Origin: Sphingomonadaceae bacterium
GTDB lineage: Bacteria > Pseudomonadota > Alphaproteobacteria > Sphingomonadales > Sphingomonadaceae
Direction: 5' to 3'
Assembly (NCBI GenBank): GCA_025056155.1
Contig: JANWWL010000004.1
Span: forward strand, 248,001-312,000
DNA length: 64,000 nt
In this document: positions 35,044-44,347 of the stretch, one piece after another
Position numbering within the stretch: position 1 is the stretch's first letter
Layout: each line of letters starts with the position of its first letter
Made by a program: the position numbers and the translations under genes
Notes under the pieces: model-generated
Database searches by the model: none
Told to the model about the DNA's origin: nothing
What the model saw: only the letters and a program-made list of their open reading frames with translations

Positions 35044-35151
35044 GGCGCGTTCCTGCCGCCTCGCCGGACCTGGCGAAAGCCCCGTGACGACGGGGCCCTT
35101 GGCGGGCCTCCCCCGCGCGGCCTAGGCGCAGGGCGAGGGTGCGATCGCGTG

Positions 35152-35913
35152 ATGGACCGGCAGCTCGACGTCGCCGTGCAGGAGCCCGAGGGGGTCGTGG
35201 CCGTGCCCGCCTCGGCCATCTTGGGGCGGCGGCTGCGCTTCTACGACTATTGCATGGCGGCCTTTGCCGTCATCCTCGTCTGCTCGAACCTCATCGGGGC
35301 GGCCAAGGTGGCCCGGATCGAGCTGCCCTGGATCGGGGGGCTCACCTTCGGTGCGGGCATCCTGTTCTTTCCCCTGTCCTACGTTCTGGGCGACGTGCTC
35401 ACCGAGGTCTATGGCTACGCCCGGGCGCGGCGCGTGGTGTGGGTGGGGTTCGCTGCGTCCGCCTTCGCGGCGGGGATGGCGGCGTTCATCGTGTGGATCC
35501 CGCCCGCGCCCGGATGGCAAGGGCAGGAGGCGATGGCTCAAGTGCTGGGCCAGGTGCCGCGCATCTTCGCGGCCTCGATCCTCGCCTTCTGGGCGGGCGA
35601 AATCGCCAACGCCTTCGTGTTGGCGCGCATGAAGGTCTGGACCAAGGGACGCTGGCTTTGGACGCGCACGATCGGCTCGACCGCAGTGGGGCAGGGGGTC
35701 GACAGTCTCATCTTCTATCCGCTGGCCTTCCTGGGCGTGTGGGCGCCGGATCTCGTGCTGACGGTGATGGCGACCAACTACCTCCTGAAGGTGGGGTGGG
35801 AGGCCGCGCTCACCCCCGTCACCTACGCCATCGTGGGAGCCTTCAAGCGGGCCGAAGGGCTCGACGTGTTCGACGTCGACACCGACTTCACGCCCTTCCG
35901 CACGCGGGTGTGA
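35152..35913 (+). CDS. Queuosine precursor transporter (QPTR/YhhQ family)
   Basis: 253-residue inner-membrane protein with about six to seven helices. Family blocks are VCSNLIGAAKV, LTFGAGILFFPLSYVLGDVLTEVYGYARARRVVW and RTIGSTAVGQGVDSLIFYPLAF, which mark the YhhQ/VUT group that imports preQ0/preQ1. It starts at ATG 35152, which follows directly on an in-frame GTG at 35149. The weak GCGAGGG upstream serves either. The N-terminal ~30 residues are soluble and longer than in E. coli YhhQ. No queuosine-synthesis gene is in the window. Confidence 0.88.
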   Translation: MDRQLDVAVQEPEGVVAVPASAILGRRLRFYDYCMAAFAVILVCSNLIGAAKVARIELPWIGGLTFGAGILFFPLSYVLGDVLTEVYGYARARRVVWVGFAASAFAAGMAAFIVWIPPAPGWQGQEAMAQVLGQVPRIFAASILAFWAGEIANAFVLARMKVWTKGRWLWTRTIGSTAVGQGVDSLIFYPLAFLGVWAPDLVLTVMATNYLLKVGWEAALTPVTYAIVGAFKRAEGLDVFDVDTDFTPFRTRV

Positions 35914-35997
35914 CGGGCCGTCACGCAACCGTCAGACACGCGGCCTAGGCGGGCCGCGAAGGCGAGCTGGGAGAGAAGGCGGGCAGGGAGGAACGCG

Positions 35998-37947
35998 ATG
36001 CGCGCTCGGCTCTTGGCGCTGGCGCTGTGGGCGGGGGCGGCCGGAGCGAACCCGGCCGCCCCATGGATCGCGGCACCCGAGGTCGTGCGGGCGGCCCCTG
36101 GCGATCCGGTGTCGGAAGTTGCGGGCCTGGTGTTCGAGGATCGCGACCTCGACGGACGCCACCAGCCGGGCGAACGGGGACTGCGCGGCGTGCTGGTGTC
36201 GAACGGCCTCGAGGTCGTGGCCACCGACCGCGCCGGGCGCTGGCGGCTTCCCTACCGCCCCGACATGAACCTGATGGTGATCCAGCCCGCGGGCTTCGAG
36301 GTCCCCGTCGACGCCCGGAGGGTTCCGCAGTTCGCCGTGGTGCACAAGGCCGGCGGCTCGCCCCGCGCGTTCCGTTTCGGGGGGGTCGGCCCCTCCGCGC
36401 CACCGCGGATCGTCAACTTCCCGCTGCGCCGGCTGCCCAAGCGCGAGCGCTTCTCGTGCGCCGTGCTCGCCGACGTCCAAGCCTATTCGGGTGCCGAGGT
36501 CGGCTATTTCCGCGACGGCGTCCTGTCGGACCTGCTGCGCGATCCGCCTGGGACGCACGCGTGCCTCTTGTGGCTGGGCGACAACGTGGGCGACGACCTG
36601 GGCCTCCTCCCCCGGCTGCTGGAGGCCGGGGCGGCGGCCGCTGCGCCCCAGTGGCTCGTGGTGGGCAACCACGACATCGACTTCGACGCCACCGACCCCG
36701 CCGATTCGGCCGACAGCTTCCGCCGCCTGTGGGGCCCCGACCACTGGGCCTTCATGATGGGCCGCGTGCTCTTCGTGGGCCTCAACAACGTCGTCTACCC
36801 CTGCGGGCCGGCGGACGCCGGGCCCGGCGACCGCGCGGCCTGTGCATCCGGCCAGCCCCCCACCTACAACGGCCGGATCCCCGAGCGGCAGCTCACCTGG
36901 CTTGGCAACCTGTTGCGGTTGGTGCCCCGCGATCGCCTGGTGGTCGTGCTGCATCACATTCCGTTCGTTTCGTTCGCCGACCCCCGCTCGGGTCGGCATC
37001 AGACCGACAACGCCGCGGCCCTCCACGCGCTGCTGGCCGGCCGGCCCGCCCTCTCGGTCGCCGGGCATACCCACACGACCGAGAACCACGCCCCCGGCAC
37101 GCACGTCGCCGGCTGGCGGGAGGCGGTGGGCGTGGGGCCGCTTCCCTTCCGCCACCTGATCGCCGGGGCCGCCTCGGGCGGATGGTACCAGGGCGATCTC
37201 GACAGCTTCGGGATCCCGCAGGCCCTCACGCGTTTCGGCGCGCCCAGGGGTCACCTCCGCCTCGAGTTCGAGGGCGCTCGATACCGGGAACGCTACGTGG
37301 CGAGCCGCCTCGAGCCCGGTCGGGTGGCCTGGCTGTCGCTCAACACCACGGGCTTCCGGCGGTGGTTCGAGGCCATCGCTGCCTGGCTGGCCGAGCCCGA
37401 AGGTCGGCGCGACCCCGTGCCCCCGCGTTCCGCCCAGGACCTGCCGGACCCTCGGCTCTTGACCCCGGCCGACCTGGCCGAGGGCGCCTACCTCGTGGCC
37501 AACGTCTGGCTGGGCGACGAGGCCACGCGCGTCACCGCCCGCCTCGACGACGGACCGGAACTCGCCTTGGAGCGCACCCAGGAGGGCCGGGGCGAGGAGG
37601 TGCGGGCCGGTGCCGAATGGGCCGATCCCTTCTCGGCGACCCGGCAGCTGTCGGTCGCGCGCGTGGCGATGCAGAGCCGGTCGGGCGAACCCCGCAACCA
37701 GGGGGTGGAGGTGTTCCGCGGCCAGCGGGTGGGGCCCGCCCCGCCGCGGCCGATGGGGCCGCTCGCCGAGTCCTCGCCCCACCTGTGGCGCCTGCGCCTG
37801 CCCCCCGACCTGCCCCAGGGGCTCCACGTGGCGACCGTCGTCGTCACCGACCGGCACGGGCGAAGCGTGACCGAGCGCTTCCCCTTCGAAGTACGCCCCG
37901 AGCGACCCCCGATGCGCTTCCGCCGCGCGCTGTTTCCCCAGCCCTGA
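35998..37947 (+). CDS. Exported calcineurin-like metallophosphoesterase
   Basis: 649-residue exported phosphoesterase. The signal peptide is residues 1 to about 17 (LLALALWAGAAGA). An Ig-like N-terminal domain (about 40-125, GLVFEDRDLDGRHQPGE) precedes the catalytic domain. Metal-binding motifs are LADVQAY, LWLGDNVGDD, VVGNHDIDF, VLHHIPF and AGHTHT. A C-terminal beta domain (about 480-640) follows. This is the three-domain MetallophosN/Metallophos/MetallophosC layout. ATG 35998 has GGGAGGAACGCG upstream. Substrate unknown; extracellular phosphodiesters or phospho-monoesters are the family norm. Confidence 0.9.
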   Translation: MRARLLALALWAGAAGANPAAPWIAAPEVVRAAPGDPVSEVAGLVFEDRDLDGRHQPGERGLRGVLVSNGLEVVATDRAGRWRLPYRPDMNLMVIQPAGFEVPVDARRVPQFAVVHKAGGSPRAFRFGGVGPSAPPRIVNFPLRRLPKRERFSCAVLADVQAYSGAEVGYFRDGVLSDLLRDPPGTHACLLWLGDNVGDDLGLLPRLLEAGAAAAAPQWLVVGNHDIDFDATDPADSADSFRRLWGPDHWAFMMGRVLFVGLNNVVYPCGPADAGPGDRAACASGQPPTYNGRIPERQLTWLGNLLRLVPRDRLVVVLHHIPFVSFADPRSGRHQTDNAAALHALLAGRPALSVAGHTHTTENHAPGTHVAGWREAVGVGPLPFRHLIAGAASGGWYQGDLDSFGIPQALTRFGAPRGHLRLEFEGARYRERYVASRLEPGRVAWLSLNTTGFRRWFEAIAAWLAEPEGRRDPVPPRSAQDLPDPRLLTPADLAEGAYLVANVWLGDEATRVTARLDDGPELALERTQEGRGEEVRAGAEWADPFSATRQLSVARVAMQSRSGEPRNQGVEVFRGQRVGPAPPRPMGPLAESSPHLWRLRLPPDLPQGLHVATVVVTDRHGRSVTERFPFEVRPERPPMRFRRALFPQP

Positions 37948-38103
37948 TCGCTCGCGCCATCGGGCGCAGGCTGGCTTCATCCGTCGGTGCTCGGGCCGCG
38001 GGCCGGGCGCGGGCGGCGAAGGCCGCACCCGTCGGCGCCGGTCAGCGCAGGAGTCGGGCCGGCCCACCGGCCGCCCGCTCGCGCGCCCGCCGGCGGTGCC
38101 TCC

Positions 38104-38775
38104 TCACGCCGTAGCCAGCGCGTGGAGGAGGCCCTCGAACAGGCGGCGGCCGTCGGTGTTGCCGTGGGCGTCCTCCACGCAGCGCTCGGGGTGTGGCATC
38201 AGGCCCAGCACGTTGCGCCCTTCGTTCAGGATACCCGCGATCCGGTGGGCCGAGCCGTTCACGTCGTCCAGGTAGCGGAAGGCAACCCGGCCCTCCTGTT
38301 CCAGACGCTCGAGCGTCGCCTCGTCGGCCTGATAGTTCCCGTCGTGATGGGCGATGGGGATGGTGATCCGCTCGCCGGCCCGGAAGGCCCGGGTGAAGGG
38401 GCTGTCGGCCGTCACCACCTCCAGGCCCACGTCGCGGCAGATGAAATCGAGCCCCGCGTTGCGCATCAGGGCGCCGGGCAGCAGGCCGGCTTCGGTCAGC
38501 ACCTGGAAGCCGTTGCAGATGCCCAGCACCAGGCCGCCGCGCGCGGCGTGGGCGGCCACCGCCTGCATCACGGGCGCGCGCGCCGCGATCGCTCCCGCCC
38601 TCAGGTAGTCGCCGAAGGAGAAGCCGCCGGGCAGGGCGATGAGGTCAAGGCCGGACGGCACGTGCGGGTCGGCGTGCCACAAGGCGAGCGGCCGCACGCC
38701 CGTCACCAGTTCGAGCGCGACCATGAGGTCCCGGTCGCAGTTCGAACCCGGAAAGATCACGACCCCCGATCTCAC
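38104..38775 (-). CDS. purQ: Phosphoribosylformylglycinamidine synthase, glutaminase subunit
   Basis: 223-residue class I glutamine amidotransferase of FGAM synthase, supplying ammonia to PurL in the fourth step of purine synthesis. It opens [12 protein letters not shown]. The nucleophile Cys is in GICNGFQVL, and the His-Glu pair is in MPHPERC. The start is GTG 38775, 10 bases after the purS stop. The three-part PurL-PurQ-PurS enzyme is the small-subunit type of most bacteria outside the enterics. purL is not in the window. Confidence 0.96.
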   Translation of the reverse strand: MRSGVVIFPGSNCDRDLMVALELVTGVRPLALWHADPHVPSGLDLIALPGGFSFGDYLRAGAIAARAPVMQAVAAHAARGGLVLGICNGFQVLTEAGLLPGALMRNAGLDFICRDVGLEVVTADSPFTRAFRAGERITIPIAHHDGNYQADEATLERLEQEGRVAFRYLDDVNGSAHRIAGILNEGRNVLGLMPHPERCVEDAHGNTDGRRLFEGLLHALATA

Positions 38776-38785
38776 CGCGCGGGCC

Positions 38786-39016
38786 TCACGCGAGCTCGAC
38801 CTCGAACGTCTCGATGACGGTGTTGGCCAACAAGCGGCGGGCCATGTCCTCCACCGTGGCGCGCGGGGTGCCCTCGGCCAACTCGAGTTCGATCACCTTG
38901 CCCACGCGCACGTCCTCCACGCCCGTGAAGCCCAGCGTCTCCAGGGCCTGGCGGATGGCGCGCCCTTGGGGGTCGAGCACGCCGGGCTTGAGCTTCACGG
39001 TCACACGGGCCTTCAC
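38786..39016 (-). CDS. purS: Phosphoribosylformylglycinamidine synthase subunit PurS
   Basis: 76-residue PurS, the small scaffold subunit that bridges PurL and PurQ. The whole sequence matches the family: [17 protein letters not shown], then [13 protein letters not shown] and the C-terminal VIETFEVE. The start is GTG 39016 with GGGGGAG about 6 bases upstream. The open frame that continues upstream is shadow. It directly precedes purQ. The usual neighbour purC lies about 2.5 kb further upstream, on the same strand, separated by three unrelated genes. Confidence 0.95.
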   Translation of the reverse strand: MKARVTVKLKPGVLDPQGRAIRQALETLGFTGVEDVRVGKVIELELAEGTPRATVEDMARRLLANTVIETFEVELA

Positions 39017-39115
39017 GGAAGCTCCCCCTGCACGAAAGCTTGCGGCCCGCAAAGCCCGACGCGGGCTTCCCAGGGGCGGCGGACGTCCTATGTGAGGCGG
39101 CGGGAGGAACCGTCG

Positions 39116-39781
39116 ATGAGCCTGCGCATCAACAGCCTTGCCCCCGATTTCGAAGCCGAGACGACCCACGGCCGCATCCGCTTCCACGAGTGGATGGGGG
39201 ATTCCTGGGTGGTGCTCTTCTCGCACCCCAAGGACTTCACACCCGTCTGCACCACCGAGCTCGGCCGACTCGCCCACCTGCTGCCCGAGTTCGAGCGGCG
39301 CGGCGTGAAGGTCATCGGCCTCTCGGTCGACCCGGTCGATCACCATCGCGCCTGGGCGAAGGACATCGAGGAGACGCAGGGGGCCGCCGTCACCTATCCG
39401 GTGATCGCCGACACCGACCTTGAGGTGGCGAAGCTTTACGAAATGCTGCCCGAGGATGCCGGCGACACGGCCGAGGGCCGCACGCCGGCGGATAACGCCA
39501 CGGTGCGCACCGTGTTCGTGATCGGCCCCGACCGCCGGATCAAGGCGATGCTGGTCTATCCCATGAGCACGGGCCGCAACTTCGCCGAGGTCCTGCGCTT
39601 GATCGACGCCCTGCAGCTGACGACCCGGCACCCCGTGGCGACGCCGGTGGACTGGCAGCCCGGCGAGGACGTGATCATTGCGCTGTCGCTGTCCGACGAG
39701 GAGGCCGCGCGGCGTTTCCCCGGCGGCTGGACGGCCCCGCGCCCCTACCTGCGGCTCGTCCCGCAGCCGGCCGAGCGCTGA
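39116..39781 (+). CDS. 1-Cys peroxiredoxin (Prx6/AhpC-TSA family)
   Basis: 221-residue peroxiredoxin of the Prx6 type. The peroxidatic Cys45 is in DFTPVCTTELG, and the long C-terminal dimerisation domain (VDWQPGEDVIIA, then PYLRLVPQP) is typical of 1-Cys members. No resolving cysteine is seen. It reduces hydrogen peroxide and organic peroxides with an external thiol. ATG 39116 has GGGAGGA upstream. It is divergent from purS across 99 bases. Together with msrA it adds oxidative-damage functions to this region. Confidence 0.95.
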   Translation: MSLRINSLAPDFEAETTHGRIRFHEWMGDSWVVLFSHPKDFTPVCTTELGRLAHLLPEFERRGVKVIGLSVDPVDHHRAWAKDIEETQGAAVTYPVIADTDLEVAKLYEMLPEDAGDTAEGRTPADNATVRTVFVIGPDRRIKAMLVYPMSTGRNFAEVLRLIDALQLTTRHPVATPVDWQPGEDVIIALSLSDEEAARRFPGGWTAPRPYLRLVPQPAER

Positions 39782-40100
39782 GCTCCCGCCCCGGGGTCGG
39801 CTGAGGCGAGGAGGTCGGCGGCCCGTCGTGGCGCCCGACGCCTGGATCGGCGCGGGCGGGCAAGGGTGGGGCGGGCCGACACGACGTCCGCCTGCGCCAG
39901 GCGACGGCCGCGGTGCCCCACTCGGGGAAACGCCACGGCGACGCGAGCACGGCGGGGAGGGGGGGGAACAGCGGGTCGGCGCGGCGAGCGGGGAGAGCCC
40001 GGGGCCCCTGCCGACGGGGCCCGCGGGCGACGGCGAGAGCTTGACAGGCCGGCTCTCTTGGGCCGAGGTCGATGGCGCTGACCGCGGGGGGAGGGAGCCC
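39782..40100. other. Intergenic gap with one promoter-like hexamer
   Basis: 319 bases between the peroxiredoxin and VOC genes. I see no convincing frame, RNA or repeat. A TTGACA hexamer at 40041-40046 lies 55 bases before the VOC start and could be a -35 box, but no good -10 sequence follows at 16-18 bases. A GGGGGAGGGA site precedes the VOC start at 40101. Confidence 0.5.
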
Positions 40101-40568
40101 ATGTCCGATTTCGGCCGGCCGAAGGGCGCCTCGAGCGCGCTCAGCTATCGGGATCCGAAGGCGGCCTGTCGCTTCCTCGAAGCGGCCTTCGGCTTTGAGC
40201 TCGTCTTCGCCGTCCTCGACGATGCGGACAACCTTCTCCATTCCGAGCTTCGCTTCGGCGCATCCATCGTGATGGTGGGCGGAGAGTGGGACGACCACCA
40301 CCGCAGCCCGGCAAGCCTGGGCGGCGTCAACACGCAGTCCGTCCATCTCCAGCTGGCGCAGGGCGAGGACATCGACGCCCATTGCGCTCGGGCGCGCGCG
40401 GCCGGCGCGGAGATCCTGGCCGCGCCCGAAGACCAGTTCTATGGCGACCGGGTGTACCGTGCGCGTGATCCGGAGGGCCATGTGTGGACGGTGGGGGTCA
40501 CGGTCCGCGACATGACGGCGGCAGATTGGGATGCCGCTGGGGCCGTGCGCACCGTCACCTGCCTCTAA
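40101..40568 (+). CDS. VOC-fold protein (glyoxalase/bleomycin resistance family)
   Basis: 155-residue vicinal-oxygen-chelate protein. Paired beta-alpha-beta-beta-beta modules are visible: ALSYRDPKAACRFLEAAFGF, then SVHLQLAQGEDIDAHC, ending in YRARDPEGHVWTVG. Members range from glyoxalases to antibiotic-binding proteins and dioxygenases, and the metal ligands cannot be assigned with confidence. The start is ATG 40101, with a strong purine-rich site. The open frame further upstream crosses the intergenic gap without similarity. It is convergent with the hydrolase-fold gene. Confidence 0.88.
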   Translation: MSDFGRPKGASSALSYRDPKAACRFLEAAFGFELVFAVLDDADNLLHSELRFGASIVMVGGEWDDHHRSPASLGGVNTQSVHLQLAQGEDIDAHCARARAAGAEILAAPEDQFYGDRVYRARDPEGHVWTVGVTVRDMTAADWDAAGAVRTVTCL

Positions 40569-40581
40569 CGGGCGCGCGGCC

Positions 40582-41493
40582 TTAGCGCAGGAAGCGCTCG
40601 ATCGCGGCCATCACGGGCTCGAACGCGCGGGTGCCGGGGGCGATCAGCTCATAGGCCCCTGCATTGGGCGCCAGCGCCAGCTCGGCCGCGTCGCCCCCGC
40701 GCCGGATTGCCTGGGCCAGCGCGAGGCCCGTCTCGGGGGTGGCGAACCCGTCGTAGACTCCGAGGTGGATGGCCACCGGCGCACCAATCGGCAGGAGCGC
40801 GACCGGCGAGACGTCGGCGAACGGCGCGCGGGCGGCGGGATCGGCCAGCCGCTCGCCGGCCTCGAAGCCACAGCGCGCCCGGATGAGGGGGGCTTCCCGC
40901 TCGATGTCGGCGAGCGCGCCGGCCAGCACCACGCCGCGGGCACGAAGCGGCGGGCGCGCGGGCGCGAGCGGGCTTGCCCGCGGGATGCGGTGGCGCAGCG
41001 CCGCCCAGAGCGCCAGATGGCCGCCCGTCCCGTGGCCGAGGAGAACGACCCGCCGGGGATCGAGGCCGCGCGCCTCGGCTTCGTCGGCAAGCCGGTCGAG
41101 CGCGGCGGCCACGTCGGCATAGGTGCCGGGATGGCCGCCGCCCTCGTCCCCGATCCCCCGGTAGCCGACCGCCCAGACGGCGATGCCCCGCTCGGCAAGT
41201 GCGGTGGCCGCAGGACGCAGCCGGCCGAGCCCGTCGGCACCGGCCCGCCAGCAGTTGCCGTCGAGGGCGACGACCACCGGCAGGCGCTGGCCCTCGGTGC
41301 GGGCCGGCGGGAGGAAGATTTCGATCCGCTGGGCAGGCGCGTCGCCATAGGCCAGCACCTCCGCGGGCCGGGCCACGGGCAGCGCCTGGAGCCCCGCGGC
41401 CGTCATCAAGCGGGGCAGCGGGGGCGCGGGCTGGGCGAGGGCGAGGGCGCAGGGGGCCACCCACAGGAGCCCGGCTCGCGACGCGCGGAGCAC
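40582..41493 (-). CDS. Exported alpha/beta-hydrolase-fold protein lacking catalytic residues
   Basis: 303-residue protein with a signal-like N-terminus (AGLLWVAPCALALA) and an alpha/beta-hydrolase core of the esterase/kynurenine-formamidase type: VVVALDGNCWRAGADGL, AVGYRG, VVLLGHGTGGHLALW. In active relatives the nucleophile elbow reads GHSAGGH. Here residue 155 is Gly instead of Ser. The C-terminal catalytic His position (normally GHYELIDP) is Ala280 in NAGAYELIAPG. The Asp-bearing turn is kept. It therefore looks like a binding or regulatory pseudoenzyme. The start is GTG 41493, 4 bases after the purC stop, so it is probably on the purC transcript. Confidence 0.82.
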   Translation of the reverse strand: MLRASRAGLLWVAPCALALAQPAPPLPRLMTAAGLQALPVARPAEVLAYGDAPAQRIEIFLPPARTEGQRLPVVVALDGNCWRAGADGLGRLRPAATALAERGIAVWAVGYRGIGDEGGGHPGTYADVAAALDRLADEAEARGLDPRRVVLLGHGTGGHLALWAALRHRIPRASPLAPARPPLRARGVVLAGALADIEREAPLIRARCGFEAGERLADPAARAPFADVSPVALLPIGAPVAIHLGVYDGFATPETGLALAQAIRRGGDAAELALAPNAGAYELIAPGTRAFEPVMAAIERFLR

Positions 41494-41497
41494 CGGC

Positions 41498-42280
41498 TCA
41501 GCGGCTCTCGCGGGCCTTGCGCGCCTCGTCGATGTCGAAGATGGCCGTCTCCTGGCCTTCGGGCAGCAAGCCCAGGCGGCGGGCGACCTCCTGATAGGCC
41601 TCCACCTCGCCACCCAGGTCGCGGCGGAAGCGGTCCTTGTCGAGCCGCTCGCCCGAGCGCATGTCCCACAGCCGGCAACCGTCGGGACTGATCTCGTCGG
41701 CCAGGATCACGCGCGACCAGTCGTCTTCCCACAGCCGGCCGAATTCCAGCTTGAAGTCGACGAGCTTGATGCCGATGCCGGCGAACAGGCCGGTCAGGAA
41801 ATCGTTGATGCGGATCGACAGGTCCTGGATGTCGGCCAGCTCTTCTTGGCTGCACCAGCCGAAGCAGGCGATGTGTTCCTCGGTCACCATGGGGTCGCCC
41901 AAGGTGTCGTCCTTCAGATAATATTCCAGGATCGTGCGCGGCAGCGGCGTGCCTTCCTCGATGCCCAGCCGTTTCGACAGCGACCCCGCGGCCACGTTGC
42001 GCACCACCACTTCAAGCGGAATGATCTCCACCTGTCGCACGAGCTGCTCGCGCATGTTGAGGCGCCGGATGAAGTGGTGCGGAATGCCGATCCCGCCCAG
42101 CAGGGTGAACAAGTGTTCCGAGATGCGGTTGTTGAGTACCCCCTTGCCCGAAATGACGCCGCGCTTCTGCGCGTTGAAGGCGGTGGCGTCGTCCTTGAAG
42201 TATTGGATCAGCGTGCCGGGTTCAGGCCCCTCGTAGAGGATCTTGGCCTTCCCTTCGTAGATCTGGCGGCGACGGGACAT
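41498..42280 (-). CDS. purC: Phosphoribosylaminoimidazole-succinocarboxamide synthase
   Basis: 260-residue SAICAR synthetase that joins CAIR and aspartate with ATP. Motifs are [38 protein letters not shown] and VDFKLEFG. The C-terminal part includes [14 protein letters not shown]. The start is ATG 42280. Earlier in-frame sequence has no family similarity. In many alphaproteobacteria purC is directly followed by purS and purQ. Here the hydrolase-fold gene follows instead, and purS-purQ lie 2.5 kb away in the same orientation. Confidence 0.97.
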   Translation of the reverse strand: MSRRRQIYEGKAKILYEGPEPGTLIQYFKDDATAFNAQKRGVISGKGVLNNRISEHLFTLLGGIGIPHHFIRRLNMREQLVRQVEIIPLEVVVRNVAAGSLSKRLGIEEGTPLPRTILEYYLKDDTLGDPMVTEEHIACFGWCSQEELADIQDLSIRINDFLTGLFAGIGIKLVDFKLEFGRLWEDDWSRVILADEISPDGCRLWDMRSGERLDKDRFRRDLGGEVEAYQEVARRLGLLPEGQETAIFDIDEARKARESR

Positions 42281-42378
42281 GGCGCGCTTCCCCGCAGGAT
42301 CGGACGGAAACGAGATAACCGCTTCGGCCCCACCGCACAATGCGGCGGGCTCGGACGACGGGCGACGCGGCGGCGGAC

Positions 42379-43377
42379 TCACGTCCGCACCAGCATCTTG
42401 CCGAGATTGTCGCCCCGGAACAGACCGATGAAGGCTTCCGGAGCGTTCGCGATCCCTTCGACCACGGTCTCCTGCCACTGTAGCCTTCCCTCGCGGATCC
42501 AGGCCGCCATCTGGGCGCGGAACTCAGCCTCGAGCGGGCCGAACTGGGTGACGATGAAACCTTGCATTCTGAGGGACTTGGCGATCACCAGCACTAGGTT
42601 GCGCGGCCCCGGCGGCGGCACCTCGGCATTGTATTGGGAAATCATCCCGCATTCGACAAGACGCCCGAACGGCCGCGCGCAGGCGAGCGCCACCTCGAGA
42701 TGCTCGCCGCCGACATTGTCGAAATAGACGTCGATCCCCTGCGGGGCCGCCGCCCGGACGGCCTCCAGCAGATTGCCGCAGGTGCGGTAGTTGATGACGT
42801 GCGGGATCCCTACGGTACGCAGCCAGGCGCACTTGGCCTCGGACCCGGCCGAGGCCACCACGGTGCAGCCCAGGTTGCGGGCGATCTGGGCCACGGCCGA
42901 ACCCACCGCCCCGGCGGCGCCCGAGACGAACACGGTCTCACCCGGACGGGGCTGGCCGATCTGGAGGAGGCCGCCCCAGGCGGTCAGGCCTGGCATGCCC
43001 AACACGCCCAGGAACGCCTGTTCGGGAATGCCCGGGATGGGCTCGACTCGGCGCAGGGCCGAGGCGGGGGCGGTGAAGGCCTCGCGCCAGCCCAGCATCG
43101 AGAGCACGAGGTCGCCCGGCCGGAACGCCGGATCGCCCGAGTCCACCACCTCGCCCAGCGCTCCGCCTTCCAGGGGGGCGCCGAGCGAAAACGGAGGCAC
43201 ATAGCTCGGGCGGTCGATCATGCGGCCGCGCATGTAGGGGTCGACCGAGAGGAACCGGTTGCGCACGCGCACCTCGCCCGGCCCGGGTGGAGGAACGGTG
43301 ACGGTCGCAAGCTCGAAATGCTCGGGCCCCGGCAGGCCGGCGGGTCGGGCTTTCAGGCGGATTTCGCGGGACTCCAT
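42379..43377 (-). CDS. NADP-dependent oxidoreductase (MDR, CurA/prostaglandin-reductase type)
   Basis: 332-residue medium-chain reductase of the leukotriene B4 dehydrogenase/curcumin reductase group. Family blocks are [45 protein letters not shown] (NADP loop) and [10 protein letters not shown]-like sequence [13 protein letters not shown]. It has no zinc site. It would reduce the double bond of alpha,beta-unsaturated aldehydes or ketones, a detoxification role. The start is ATG 43377. The open frame further upstream runs antisense-like through DUF808 and is not used. It lies 22 bases after the DUF808 stop. Confidence 0.92.
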   Translation of the reverse strand: MESREIRLKARPAGLPGPEHFELATVTVPPPGPGEVRVRNRFLSVDPYMRGRMIDRPSYVPPFSLGAPLEGGALGEVVDSGDPAFRPGDLVLSMLGWREAFTAPASALRRVEPIPGIPEQAFLGVLGMPGLTAWGGLLQIGQPRPGETVFVSGAAGAVGSAVAQIARNLGCTVVASAGSEAKCAWLRTVGIPHVINYRTCGNLLEAVRAAAPQGIDVYFDNVGGEHLEVALACARPFGRLVECGMISQYNAEVPPPGPRNLVLVIAKSLRMQGFIVTQFGPLEAEFRAQMAAWIREGRLQWQETVVEGIANAPEAFIGLFRGDNLGKMLVRT

Positions 43378-43399
43378 GGGGTGCCTGGGAACGGTGGGA

Positions 43400-44347
43400 T
43401 CAGCTGGCCGGCGCGCGTGCGCGATGCCAGAGGTGGACCCACACGGCAAGCAGGCCGCCCAGCGCCAGCCCGAAGAGACCGGCCAGCGCGGCCTCAACGA
43501 GCCACGCGACCACGCCCGCGACCGCGGGCGACCCCACCGCGGCCGCCTGCGCCCAGGCGTGGACTGCGTGCGGCAGGACGGCCAACGGCCCCGCCGTCTG
43601 AAGGCCGTGGAGCACGATGCCGCCCCCCACCCAGGCCATCGCCGCCACGCCCAGGGCCGACAGGCCGGCGAGCACGCGGGGCATGCCCGCCACCAGCATG
43701 CGCCCCAACCGGCGGGCGAAACGCCCGGACCCCGCCGCAAGCCGAACGCCCACGTCGTCCATCTTCACAATGAGCGCCACGAGCCCGTACACGCCGGCCG
43801 TGACCGCAAGGCTCACGACCGCCAGGGCGGCCGCCTTCATGGCGAGGCTGTGGCGGCCAAGCTCGCCCAGCGCGATGGCCAGGATCTCGTCCGAAAGGAC
43901 GAGGTCGGTGCGGATGGCTCCAGCCACCATGCGCCGCTCGTCGGCCTCGGATTGGGCGGCGAGGCCCGAGGCGGCGGCATCGCCCGCCGTGCTAACGGAT
44001 CGTTCGATGAGTTTCTCGGCGGCTTCGAAGCACAGGAACGCCCCGCCCGCCATGAGGAGGGGGGTGAGCGCCCGGGGCAGGAGGGTGGCCAGCAGCAGGA
44101 AGCCCGGCATCAGGACGAGAAGCTTGTTGCGAAGGCTGCCCTTGGCGATGCGCCAGACGAGCGGCAGCTCGCGCTCGGGTCGAAAGCCCATCACGTAGCG
44201 GGGTGTGACGGCCGTGTCGTCGATGACGACTCCGGCCGCCTTGCCGGTCGCGCGGGCCGAAGCGGCGGCCACGTCGTCGAGGGAGGCGGCCGCGAGCTTG
44301 GCGATGGCCGCAATGTCGTCCAGCAGGGCGAAGAGACCCGAGGCCAT
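43400..44347 (-). CDS. DUF808 family membrane protein (YedI-like)
   Basis: 315-residue inner-membrane protein of the DUF808 family, whose function is unknown. The typical N-terminus is SGLFALLDDIAAIAK, then SLDDVAAASARATGKAAGVV and DDTAVTPRYV. Later blocks include GGAFLCFEAAEK and RTDLVLSDEILAIALG. About six hydrophobic helices are visible. The ATG at 44347 shares one base with the rnhA stop (TGATG), so the two are translationally coupled. The partnership with rnhA looks positional. Confidence 0.9.
   Translation of the reverse strand: MASGLFALLDDIAAIAKLAAASLDDVAAASARATGKAAGVVIDDTAVTPRYVMGFRPERELPLVWRIAKGSLRNKLLVLMPGFLLLATLLPRALTPLLMAGGAFLCFEAAEKLIERSVSTAGDAAASGLAAQSEADERRMVAGAIRTDLVLSDEILAIALGELGRHSLAMKAAALAVVSLAVTAGVYGLVALIVKMDDVGVRLAAGSGRFARRLGRMLVAGMPRVLAGLSALGVAAMAWVGGGIVLHGLQTAGPLAVLPHAVHAWAQAAAVGSPAVAGVVAWLVEAALAGLFGLALGGLLAVWVHLWHRARAPAS

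Noticed and set aside
32458-35151. Apparent 900-codon N-terminal extension of the queuosine-precursor transporter
   Set aside because: The extension is the shadow of msrA and the S9 peptidase. Transporter similarity begins only after ATG 35152.
37954-37967. 5-base hairpin after the metallophosphoesterase gene as a terminator
   Set aside because: Stem GCGCC/GGCGC is too short to distinguish from background in this GC-rich sequence and has no T-run.
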